Of a stretch of 64,000 nucleotides of DNA, positions 1 to 7,516 are shown one piece after another. The DNA lies in the NCBI GenBank assembly GCA_036961355.1, contig JBALVL010000024.1, positions 10,203 to 74,202 of the forward strand, in the 5' to 3' direction. The translations under genes were made by a program, and so were the position numbers. Within the stretch, counting starts at the first letter, position 1. The number at the start of each line of letters is the position of its first letter. The notes beneath the pieces are model-generated. The model was not told where the DNA came from. It made no database searches and was given only the letters and a program-made list of their open reading frames with translations. This stretch comes from Motiliproteus sp036961355. Lineage in GTDB: Bacteria; Pseudomonadota; Gammaproteobacteria; Pseudomonadales; Balneatricaceae.

Positions 1-388
1 TGGATACCCAGGGCGCATCCCAGAGCTGATCCAGCAACTGGCCGATCTCGTGCTCATCCAACACCGCAATATCAGCCGGAATTAGTAACTGCGATTCATA
101 GCCCTGTTGACGGCTCCACTGCGCCGCTTGGCTAGCCGCACCGTTCAACCCACCGGGCGGGGTTTCCATCAACACCTCGGCTTGGTGTCTTTTCGCGATA
201 GCGCGAATCCGCTCGGAACGGGTAACCACCAGTACCGTATAAGCCGGGAAATGCGTTTGAAAAAACTCCAGGCTATGGGTGAACATGGACAGCGCCAACT
301 GCTGCCGATTAGCCGGATTCAGCACACCGGATAACCGTTGTTTCGACTGTCTTGGGTCTTTCATCGGTATCACAATAATGGTCTTCAT
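1..388 (-). CDS. cofC: 2-phospho-L-lactate/PEP guanylyltransferase CofC (partial)
   Basis: This is the N-terminal part of a CofC-type nucleotidyltransferase; the rest lies beyond position 1. I translated it by hand from the ATG at 388-386. The visible 129 residues start with MKTIIVIPMKDPRQSKQRLS, the substrate-loop signature of the family, and go on with LNPANRQQLALSMF and an LLIPADIAVL strand whose Asp belongs to the metal-binding region. In F420 synthesis CofC activates a phospho-acid (2-phospholactate, phosphoenolpyruvate or 3-phosphoglycerate, depending on the lineage) with GTP and passes it to CofD. It starts 13 bases after the cofD stop and is preceded by GGGAGGGTCGGTG, so it is the last visible gene of the cofGHDC operon. 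Which phospho-acid is used cannot be read from this fragment. Confidence 0.88.
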   Translation of the reverse strand, partial: MKTIIVIPMKDPRQSKQRLSGVLNPANRQQLALSMFTHSLEFFQTHFPAYTVLVVTRSERIRAIAKRHQAEVLMETPPGGLNGAASQAAQWSRQQGYESQLLIPADIAVLDEHEIGQLLDQLWDAPWVS

Positions 389-401
389 CACCGACCCTCC
401 C

Positions 402-1412
402 TTAGTTTGCAGCGGTCATCAGAGCAGCAGAATCGTCTGAACCGGCAGTGGTCACATGATTGGCGGCAAAGAAGCCAACCACCGCTTCAGCCAGATCGAT
501 TTTGTGCTGCCGCGTGGTCATCAGCGTGGGGATGGTTAACACCGCCAGTCCGTCAGCCATTAACGCTGTTGCCGCGTCACTGTCTGACTGGTCGATCACC
601 AGCGCATCGATCAGCCCGCGATAACAGTCGGCTATACCGTTTTGATCACAGCGATAACCGGCAGCGATCATCATTTTGTCGGCCGGACCTTTGACGGTCT
701 GGCCGTTAATCAGCGGAGAAACCGCAATCTTGTAGGCCGACGACCGAATCAGCGCCTGACGAATTCCGGGGATCGCCACAATGGCGCCGATGCTGACGAT
801 CGGATTACTGGGCGCAAAGACGATCAGGTCGGCTTCGGCGATCGCCCGCAGCGCTTCATCCGTCGCGGTTGCCTGCTCGATCCCGTCAATAGCAAACTCG
901 GTGATCACCGGTCGGCAGCCTTGGCGGACAAAGTAGCTTTGGAAGTCGAGCCAGCCCTGATCGGTTTTAACCCGGGTCTGGATGCAATCATCGGTGGGTA
1001 AAATGATGTTGGCCTGCACCCCTAAACGGCGGGCGATATGGGCAGCAATCTCGGTGGGTCGAACGCCCATCCGCCGTTGCTCGGTACGGTAGATGTGGGT
1101 AGCAAAGTCCTGATCACCCAGATACATCCAGGTGTCCGCTCCCAGTCGATTCAGCGCATCTAAGGTCCGGTTACTCTCATCTTTTAGCCCCCAGCCTTTA
1201 TCACGGTCGATCAGGTCCGCCAGGGTATAGGTCAAGGTGTCGATATCCGGTGATACCCACAGTCCATGAAACTGCTGGTCGTCGGCGACGTTACCGATGA
1301 TGCTCAGCTGCTCGCCGTACCGGCTGAACGCCAACCCCTCGGCCATCTTGGCGCCGCCGACGCCACCCGCCAGCACGGTGATGTTGACTGTCTTTTCTGC
1401 CGCGAAACTCAT
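402..1412 (-). CDS. cofD: 2-phospho-L-lactate transferase CofD
   Basis: CofD (FbiA in actinobacteria) transfers the phospho-acyl moiety made by CofC onto the deazaflavin FO, giving F420-0 or its dehydro form. The 336-residue protein has the family's N-terminal nucleotide-binding segment VTVLAGGVGGAK-like (seen as ITVLAGGVGGAKMAEGL, residues about 12-28), the NVADD motif (about 41-45), the GDQDFATH motif and the FAPSNPIVSIGAI stretch near residue 200. Length and motifs fit a complete enzyme. Its ATG overlaps the cofH stop by four bases (ATGA), so the two are translationally coupled. The C-terminus carries a loose tail that I cannot assign. Confidence 0.93.
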   Translation of the reverse strand: MSFAAEKTVNITVLAGGVGGAKMAEGLAFSRYGEQLSIIGNVADDQQFHGLWVSPDIDTLTYTLADLIDRDKGWGLKDESNRTLDALNRLGADTWMYLGDQDFATHIYRTEQRRMGVRPTEIAAHIARRLGVQANIILPTDDCIQTRVKTDQGWLDFQSYFVRQGCRPVITEFAIDGIEQATATDEALRAIAEADLIVFAPSNPIVSIGAIVAIPGIRQALIRSSAYKIAVSPLINGQTVKGPADKMMIAAGYRCDQNGIADCYRGLIDALVIDQSDSDAATALMADGLAVLTIPTLMTTRQHKIDLAEAVVGFFAANHVTTAGSDDSAALMTAAN

Positions 1413-2704
1413 ACCGCAGCCACTGCACTGGTGGCGATCAGCTGATGTCCGTGATGACTAGCAGCCATCGCTCGACCATCGCGGTAGGGGGCGGCATCGG
1501 TTAAACCGCTGGCTGGCTCGAACGTCTCTAGCGGCTGGTACAGCGTGTTGCGGCGAAACGGATCGCGACCGGCCTGTTGAATCATTCTGACCATATCTTC
1601 AGGGACGATCTCCTGACCGTGTTTACCGCCGGACGAACGTGAAATACTTTCGTTCATCAACGTGCCGCCCAGGTCATTCGCCCCGGACCGCAGCATCTGT
1701 TGGGCATACTCGGGCCCCAGCTTGACCCAGGATGCTTGGATATTGTCGATCCAGCCGTTGAGCATCAGTCGAGCCACCGCATGCATACGGGTGTTCTCCT
1801 GCGGGGTTGGCCCCGGACGGACATCCTTATTGTTGAGATATAACGGCGATTCGTAGTGCACAAAACCCAGCGGCACAAACTCGGTAAAGCCGCCGGTGTC
1901 CTTCTGAATGTCACGCAATTGAGCAAGGTGGGCCGCCCAATGGCGAGGGTGATCGATATGACCGTACATAATGGTCGATGTCGTCGGCAGACCCAGCCGA
2001 TGAGCTGTCTTGATAATATCCACCCACTGTTTGGTGGTCAGTTTGTCTTTGGTCAGTTGCTGGCGGATCTCGACATCAAGAATCTCCGCTGCCGTGCCGG
2101 GCATAGAGTCCAGACCACAATCGATCAGATCCTGAATGAATTCGGCCGTGGTCATTTTGCTTTTAAGCGCACCAAACCAGATCTCAAACGGTGAGAACGC
2201 ATGAATATGAATCTTCGGTAACCGCTGCTTTATCGCGATCAGAATATTGCGGTAATGATCGCCGCCAATATTGGGGTGCAGGCCGCCCTGGATGCAGACT
2301 TCGGTAGCGCCGCGATCCCAGGCCTCTTGCGCCCGATTGACGATCTCATCCATCGATAGCAGCTCAGCGTCCGGATCGTCCTTACGCTTCGCAAATCCGC
2401 AGAATTTACAGCCCATGTAACAAACATTGGTAAAATTGATATTGCGGGTAATCACAAAGCTGGCGCTGTTGCCGACGCTCTTCTCACGCAGGTAATCCGC
2501 CGTGGCAACCAACGCGTCCAGCTCCGGGCCTTGCGTTTCAAACAAGCTGATCGCATCGGGCTCACTCAGTTCCTGACCCTTGATGACGTCCATCAGAATC
2601 TGCTGTGTCTGGCGATCGGCTGCTGCCAAAGATTGCAGCAGCGCACCACTGAGTGCGGGTTGCTGATGCGGCGAATTAAATGCTGCGGTGGTGAAACTGT
2701 TCAT
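1409..2704 (-). CDS. cofH: FO synthase subunit 2 (CofH), radical SAM
   Basis: CofH couples tyrosine to 5-amino-6-ribitylamino-uracil, the first of two radical SAM steps to the deazaflavin FO. The protein carries the radical SAM cysteine motif CYMGCKFC near residue 94, followed by a partial TIM barrel with IQGGLHP, HAFSPFE, PGTAAEIL and TSTIMYGH, all typical of CofH/MqnC/MqnE relatives; pairing with cofG and cofD fixes it as CofH. I prefer the ATG at 2704, preceded by GAGGAATTGATC, over the TTG two codons earlier. The gap to the cofG stop is about 60 bases and the downstream overlap with cofD is ATGA. The separate CofG/CofH arrangement is the archaeal/cyanobacterial style rather than the fused FbiC of actinobacteria. 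Confidence 0.93.
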   Translation of the reverse strand: MNSFTTAAFNSPHQQPALSGALLQSLAAADRQTQQILMDVIKGQELSEPDAISLFETQGPELDALVATADYLREKSVGNSASFVITRNINFTNVCYMGCKFCGFAKRKDDPDAELLSMDEIVNRAQEAWDRGATEVCIQGGLHPNIGGDHYRNILIAIKQRLPKIHIHAFSPFEIWFGALKSKMTTAEFIQDLIDCGLDSMPGTAAEILDVEIRQQLTKDKLTTKQWVDIIKTAHRLGLPTTSTIMYGHIDHPRHWAAHLAQLRDIQKDTGGFTEFVPLGFVHYESPLYLNNKDVRPGPTPQENTRMHAVARLMLNGWIDNIQASWVKLGPEYAQQMLRSGANDLGGTLMNESISRSSGGKHGQEIVPEDMVRMIQQAGRDPFRRNTLYQPLETFEPASGLTDAAPYRDGRAMAASHHGHQLIATSAVAAV

Positions 2705-2766
2705 GATCAATTCCTCTGTTTTCTCAGGAAGCGTTGCAAAAGTTGCGGCTCGACCAGCTGGTCAAA

Positions 2767-3894
2767 TCAGGCGCACTGCATCGCTGCAAAACCGTCTGAC
2801 CGGGCGATAGCTTCGACACGTTCGGCAATCAACGGAGAAAAATAGACATTCGGAAGATTCTGATAAGGGGGGTAGACCGCCAGGCGCTCGGTCAGTCGGT
2901 AACCACAATCGGCCGTTGCACGCTGCAATTGATCGATCTGCGGCCAAGCGCGTTCAGGGTTGATATGGTCCAAGGTCAGCGGAGAGATACCGCCCCAATC
3001 GTTGATACCGGATTCGATATAGTGGCTAAAACGCTGCTGTAAATTAGGCGGGGCTTGCAGACTGATACGGGGATCGAGCAGTAATCGCGCTACAGCGAGG
3101 GTCCGCAACATGTCGTCGAGATCTGGCTCAGGATGGTTAGCCATCGCTGTTCCGGGCTTGGCGCAGAAGTTCTGAACAATCACTTCTTGGATATGACCGT
3201 ACTGTAGGTACAGCTCGTTGATCGCCAACACGCTATCAATGCGCTCTTCCCAAGTTTCGCCGATGCCGATCAGAATACCGGTCGTGAAAGGCACATCATG
3301 GTGGCCCGCACGATCCAAGGTGCGAAGTCGCTGCACCGGGACTTTGTCGGGGCAGGCATAGTGGGCCTCGCCTTTCACCAACAGACGGCGACTGACATTT
3401 TCCAACATCATTCCCATGCTGGCGCTTACCGGCTTGAGCTTGATGATTTCATCTTCCGTCAGCGTACCTGCGTTGACGTGAGGCAACATGCCGGTTTCTT
3501 CGATGACGCGCTCACACATCGCCTTCAGGTAATCGGTCATCGACTCGTAACCAAGCGCGGCCAATGCGTCTTTTGCCTGGCTGTAACGCAGCTCCGGTTT
3601 TTCTCCGAGGCTAAACAGAACCTCTTTGCAGCCCATCGCCTCGCCTTCGCGCACCACCGCCATCACCTGCTCCGGTGTCATAACACGTGCATTCGGCGAA
3701 CCCGGCTTTTGAACGAAGGTGCAGTAACCACAATCGTCACGGCACATATTGGTCAGGGGCACGAAGACCTTACGTGAGTAGGTCAAATTGCTGCCCCAGT
3801 GCAGATCCCGTAAAGCCGAAGCCTGTTGCTGCAACCTTTCCAACTCAACACCTGTAACGGTGCCTAATTCCAGTGCTTGTGAGCGTGACAACAT
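2767..3894 (-). CDS. cofG: FO synthase subunit 1 (CofG), radical SAM
   Basis: CofG performs the second radical SAM step, closing the deazaflavin ring to 7,8-didemethyl-8-hydroxy-5-deazariboflavin. The 375-residue protein has the cysteine motif CRDDCGYC near residue 52, then the CofG markers FSLGEKPE, NAGTLTEDE, TTGILIGIGE, QNFCAKPGT and a C-terminal INDWGGISPLT segment. It is the first gene of the minus-strand cof operon; its ATG has GGAGG eleven bases upstream. The region upstream contains two RutR-type inverted repeats (separate entry), so the operon is probably controlled by the neighbouring TetR-family regulator. Confidence 0.94.
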   Translation of the reverse strand: MLSRSQALELGTVTGVELERLQQQASALRDLHWGSNLTYSRKVFVPLTNMCRDDCGYCTFVQKPGSPNARVMTPEQVMAVVREGEAMGCKEVLFSLGEKPELRYSQAKDALAALGYESMTDYLKAMCERVIEETGMLPHVNAGTLTEDEIIKLKPVSASMGMMLENVSRRLLVKGEAHYACPDKVPVQRLRTLDRAGHHDVPFTTGILIGIGETWEERIDSVLAINELYLQYGHIQEVIVQNFCAKPGTAMANHPEPDLDDMLRTLAVARLLLDPRISLQAPPNLQQRFSHYIESGINDWGGISPLTLDHINPERAWPQIDQLQRATADCGYRLTERLAVYPPYQNLPNVYFSPLIAERVEAIARSDGFAAMQCA

Positions 3895-3983
3895 CGCAGT
3901 CAGGCCTCCATTGTTATTTTTATTGGCGGTCTCTGCTGGATCCCGGCGCCTCTATTGGGGCCAATGGATTCAACATCAAAAGT

Positions 3984-4032
3984 TTTACCTTCTGGTCAAT
4001 TTATCCTAGCGTTGTTTTGACCATATGGTCAA
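3984..4032. promoter_or_regulatory. Tandem RutR-type operators upstream of cofG
   Basis: Positions 4017-4032 read TTGACCATATGGTCAA, a perfect 16-base palindrome equal to the published E. coli RutR consensus (TTGACCA, two bases, TGGTCAA). A second, imperfect copy lies at 3984-3999 (TTTACCTTCTGGTCAA, 12 of 14 fixed positions), centred 33 bases away. Both sit 90-140 bases upstream of the cofG ATG. The whole 3895-4368 gap holds no gene I can support; the part from 4033 to 4368 shows only AT-rich sequence. Binding by the adjacent RutR-like protein is inferred. Confidence 0.75.
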
Positions 4033-4368
4033 GTTATTTTTTCCAATACAATGCCGCCATAGTTTGGATGCAAAAAAACCTTTACAGATCAGCTATTAAA
4101 AAGAGGAAAGATAAAAAACTGAGGAGTAATACTCGTGAGGTTCGAAACGAAAGGACGTGAAACAGGTGCATAACAGATGATTTAAACAGTAAATAAAACG
4201 GTATATGAACGCCGTTAGGACGGGAGGACGTTACGGAAAAGTTACGGGGAATTGACAAAAAGACAAAAAAAGGCGGACTGAGCCACCTCTCTGAATTATT
4301 CACTACCTATATATTGGTAACTGACTGTATTGGTAACCGCTTGAATTGCTAACCGACTGGTCCGCGAT

Positions 4369-5034
4369 TCAGGTTTTGAGACCGATCCCTTTCAGAACCA
4401 TATGGGTCAGGAAATCACTGGCCCCTTTGAAGTCTTCAACATCCAATTGGTCTTTCTTCAACGATAGCTGAATCTGGGTGGAGAAATCCGCATAGGTTTG
4501 AGTAGACGACCAAATCACGAAGAACAGGTGATACGGGTCAATCGGGTCCATCTTGCCATCAGCAATCCAACTACGAACCAGATTCACATCAGCATCGAGA
4601 ATAGGAACCAGTTGAGATTGTAAGTGATTCTTCAGATAGGGGGCACCGTTGATGATCTCGTTGGCAAACACCTTGGAGCCGTTGGGGTGGGTTCGTGACA
4701 GCTCAATTTTACCCCGGATGTAGTTCTCCAGCATTGTTGCAGGGTCATCTCCATCCTGATCCAGCAGCACCATCTTTTCCAACCAAAGATCAAGAATACT
4801 GGCCAATACGCGGAGGTATAGGACCTCCTTGGAAGGAAAATAATAAAGCATGTTCTGTTTCGACATGCCGGCACGTTCGGCAATGGACTCGATAGAGGTG
4901 CCGTTATACCCAAACTGGGCGAAGATATCTTCGGCAACACTTAATATCTTAGCTTCATGGGCTTCACGAACACGAGAGCGACGACGAGGCCGCTCGACTT
5001 CAACTTTCCCTATCAAATCTTGTGTCATTAACAA
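4369..5034 (-). CDS. RutR-like TetR-family transcriptional regulator
   Basis: This 221-residue TetR-family repressor has an N-terminal helix-turn-helix (AEDIFAQFGYNGTSIESIAERAGMSK, followed by QNMLYYFPSKEVLY, residues about 33-75) and a RutR_C-type C-terminal domain with PYLKNHL, PIDPYHLFFVIWSSTQTYADF and similar. The order and wording follow E. coli RutR, whose ligands are uracil and thymine. No rut or other pyrimidine-degradation gene is present here; instead the perfect RutR box lies upstream of the cof operon. An imperfect box in its own promoter (5073-5088) suggests autoregulation. The start may also be the second Met, two codons in. Ligand identity in this species is unknown. Confidence 0.85.
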   Translation of the reverse strand: MLMTQDLIGKVEVERPRRRSRVREAHEAKILSVAEDIFAQFGYNGTSIESIAERAGMSKQNMLYYFPSKEVLYLRVLASILDLWLEKMVLLDQDGDDPATMLENYIRGKIELSRTHPNGSKVFANEIINGAPYLKNHLQSQLVPILDADVNLVRSWIADGKMDPIDPYHLFFVIWSSTQTYADFSTQIQLSLKKDQLDVEDFKGASDFLTHMVLKGIGLKT

Positions 5035-5072
5035 GTCCCACAGAATTTAGATGTTATGAATAACAGTGTAAT

Positions 5073-5088
5073 TTTACCACATGGTAAC
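5073..5088. promoter_or_regulatory. Imperfect RutR-type box upstream of the regulator gene
   Basis: TTTACCACATGGTAAC matches 11 of the 14 fixed positions of TTGACCA-NN-TGGTCAA and lies about 40 bases upstream of the regulator's ATG at 5034. It contains the symmetric core TTACCA-CA-TGGTAA. It is a plausible autoregulatory operator. Between here and 5550 I see no supported gene; short reading frames such as 5261-5449 on the minus strand lack similarity I recognise. Confidence 0.5.
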
Positions 5089-5553
5089 ATTTGTAAGCGC
5101 GTTTTTCGTCGCTCTGTCATTCAAGATATCTACAATACCTCTATATAGCGGCTAGTTAGTATGATCGCCCGTAAATAGCCTGAAATAAGTAACAAACTGA
5201 ATAATGTACAAAGCCTATAGCTAACAACATGTCAGTTAAAGACTTTTGCTAACAACACTCTCAGTTTCCGTATCGTAACGTACTGATTTTCTCGTTCTCC
5301 CAAAAAAAACCTGCCAGTCGTGACAGGGCTTTAAAATAGCTAAAATCTGCTCTGGCCCCGCTTATACCAACAGCGATACCTTTTTCGTCAACCGACGACT
5401 CGACAACAAAATATAAGGGCCCGATCCCAGCAGCTGGATTAGCGTTCACACCTGCGAAACATACACCCTAAATTAGCAAAACCTCACTCACGTGGTATCA
5501 ACCCTAAAACCACGCTAATTGTACGAATTACGATCTCAGACGCTCAGGACAAC

Positions 5554-5605
5554 TTGATCAGGGTCAAGTTCAGCCTCTATATCTGACGGAATTGACAAGG
5601 ATCAA
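5554..5605 (+). promoter_or_regulatory. Two FNR/DNR-type boxes upstream of nirS
   Basis: The stretch has TTGAT-CAGG-GTCAA at 5554-5567 and TTGAC-AAGG-ATCAA at 5592-5605. Each matches 9 of 10 fixed bases of the FNR/ANR/DNR consensus TTGAT-N4-ATCAA, and they are 38 bases apart centre to centre. They lie about 180-230 bases upstream of the nirS start. Low-oxygen or nitric-oxide responsive activation of nirS by a Crp/FNR regulator is the normal arrangement in denitrifiers; no such regulator is encoded in this window. Confidence 0.75.
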
Positions 5606-5785
5606 GTCTGTAGGAAATCAGAAGTTTAGTATTTCGTATGGCTCACCGGGTCGCACCCCAGTCCATTATTTCAGGCTCTCTATTAGAGAGATTGAAGTGA
5701 TACAGGGATGACAACATGACTGGGCCAGTACCTACGATGTTTAAGTTTTAAACAACGACAATGAATCGTTATGAGGTCAACATCT

Positions 5786-7411
5786 ATGAAACGCGCTAAA
5801 TTAGGACTGTCTACTCTGGCTCTAGCCATGGGTTTAAGTGTAGGGGGAGTACAGGCGGCAACTACAGCGCCGACTCTGTCAGAAGCTGAATTCGACAAAG
5901 CAAAAACCATGTATTTCCAACGCTGCGCCGGTTGTCACGGTGTTCTGCGTAAGGGCGCCACCGGTAAGAGCCTGATGCCGAAAGATACCCTGAAGAAAGG
6001 TACCGATCGTCTGCATCGTATCATCGAGCTGGGCACCGAAGGCGGCATGAACAACTTCGACGATATCTTCTCCAAAGACGAGATCGGCCTCCTGGCCAAG
6101 TTCATCCAGATGGAGCCACCGATTCCCCCAGAGATGTCTCTGGAGATGATGAAGAAGCACACCAAGCAGTTCGTTGCTCTGGAAGACTACCCAACCAAGC
6201 CACTGCACGGTCTGAACTGGGAAAACTTCTTCGTTGTTATCGAGCGTGATGCAGGTACTGCCGCCATCATCGACGGCGATACTAAAGAGATCGTTGCTCA
6301 CATCGACACCGGTTACGCCGTACACGTCATCAAGGGCACCGAGCACCACAAAACTCAGCATCCAAAAGATGCAGTGGGCCGTTTCTGGTACACCATCGGT
6401 CGTGATGGCAAGGTCAACAAGATCGACCTGTGGCAGACGCCTGACAAGATGCTGGTTGCTGAAACCAAGATGGCATACGACGCACGCGACATCGCTGTTT
6501 CTGGCGATGGCAAGTACGTAATTGCTGGTGGTTACTGGCCTCCACACTTCGTCATCATGGATGCCGAAACTCTTGAGCCGCTGAAAGTAGTTTCTTCACG
6601 TGGTATCAACGTTGACGGCGAGTACGTTAACGAAGCCCGTGTTGCCGCTATCTACACCACGCCAAATGAGCCAACCTTCATGGTTGCCATTAAAGAGCTG
6701 GGCCAGATGTGGCAGGTTGATTACACCGATCTGGCTAACCTGCGGATCGAGCAGATCGACTCCGCTAAATTCCTGCACGATGGTTTCTTCGACCCAACCG
6801 GTCGTTACTTCCAGATCGCTGCAAACGCCTCTAACAAGATGGTCGTCGTTGATACCAAGACGCGCAAGCTTGAGAAGATCATCGACGTTGCCAAGCTGCC
6901 ACACCCGGGGCCTGGTGCTAACTGGATCGACAAAGAGTGTGGTCCTGTAGGCGGTACAACTCACCTGGGCGAAGGCGCAGTTTCTGTTTGGGGCAACGAT
7001 CCAATCGGTCACCCTGATCAGGCGTGGAAGCTTTGCTACGAAGTTGAAACCGACGGTGCTGGTGTCTTCATCCGTACTCACGAGACCTCTCAGTACGTTT
7101 GGGCTGATCAGCTGAAGCACCCTGAGCCAGAGGTTCAGCAGAGCGTTCAGGTATTCGATAAGGATACTCGTGAAATCGTTAAGACCATCCGCGTTACCGA
7201 AGAAGAAGGTAAAGCAGCTCTGCACATGGAGTTCAACCAGGATGGTACTGAGGTTTGGGTCTCTGTCTGGAACCGTAAAGATGCCAGCAACCCAACCGGC
7301 GAAATCGTTGTATACGATGCCAAGACTCTGGAAGAGAAGACTCGTATTAAGGGTCTGACCACTCCAACTGGTAAGTTCAACGTATTCAACCGCATTAATC
7401 ACAAGACCTGA
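5786..7411 (+). CDS. nirS: Cytochrome cd1 nitrite reductase NirS
   Basis: NirS reduces nitrite to nitric oxide in the periplasm, the defining step of denitrification. I choose the ATG at 5786 (541 residues) because GAGG precedes it by nine bases; the upstream ATG at 5771 has no ribosome site. A Sec signal ends near GVQA (residue 24). The heme c motif CAGCH spans residues 47-51. The eight-bladed d1 domain follows, with the proximal heme d1 His in GYAVH (about 180) and the two catalytic His in FLHDG (about 331) and LPHPG (about 373). Length and motifs fit an intact enzyme. Heme d1 is made by the nir cluster at 53-60 kb. A strong terminator follows. Confidence 0.97.
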   Translation: MKRAKLGLSTLALAMGLSVGGVQAATTAPTLSEAEFDKAKTMYFQRCAGCHGVLRKGATGKSLMPKDTLKKGTDRLHRIIELGTEGGMNNFDDIFSKDEIGLLAKFIQMEPPIPPEMSLEMMKKHTKQFVALEDYPTKPLHGLNWENFFVVIERDAGTAAIIDGDTKEIVAHIDTGYAVHVIKGTEHHKTQHPKDAVGRFWYTIGRDGKVNKIDLWQTPDKMLVAETKMAYDARDIAVSGDGKYVIAGGYWPPHFVIMDAETLEPLKVVSSRGINVDGEYVNEARVAAIYTTPNEPTFMVAIKELGQMWQVDYTDLANLRIEQIDSAKFLHDGFFDPTGRYFQIAANASNKMVVVDTKTRKLEKIIDVAKLPHPGPGANWIDKECGPVGGTTHLGEGAVSVWGNDPIGHPDQAWKLCYEVETDGAGVFIRTHETSQYVWADQLKHPEPEVQQSVQVFDKDTREIVKTIRVTEEEGKAALHMEFNQDGTEVWVSVWNRKDASNPTGEIVVYDAKTLEEKTRIKGLTTPTGKFNVFNRINHKT

Positions 7412-7431
7412 TTAATCGCTTGAGCGTTATC

Positions 7432-7461
7432 AACCGGAGGGGTTAACCCCTCCGGTTTTTC
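7432..7461 (+). terminator. Rho-independent terminator after nirS
   Basis: A 13-base-pair perfect stem (AACCGGAGGGGTT / AACCCCTCCGGTT) with almost no loop runs straight into a T tract. It lies about 20 bases after the nirS stop and about 55 bases before the next gene, which is thus likely reached by partial read-through or its own promoter. Confidence 0.88.
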
Positions 7462-7516
7462 TACCCCAATAATTACCGTTTTTGTTCATTTCATTTCCGC
7501 GCGCTGAGAGGTTTTT

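Noticed and set aside
338..694. Plus-strand frame across the cofC start and cofD end
   Set aside because: Both minus-strand genes are well supported; the plus frame gives a Ser/Arg/His-rich product with no motif.
5261..5449. 62-codon minus-strand frame in the gap before nirS
   Set aside because: No good ribosome site, no recognisable similarity, and it lies in a promoter-bearing region.
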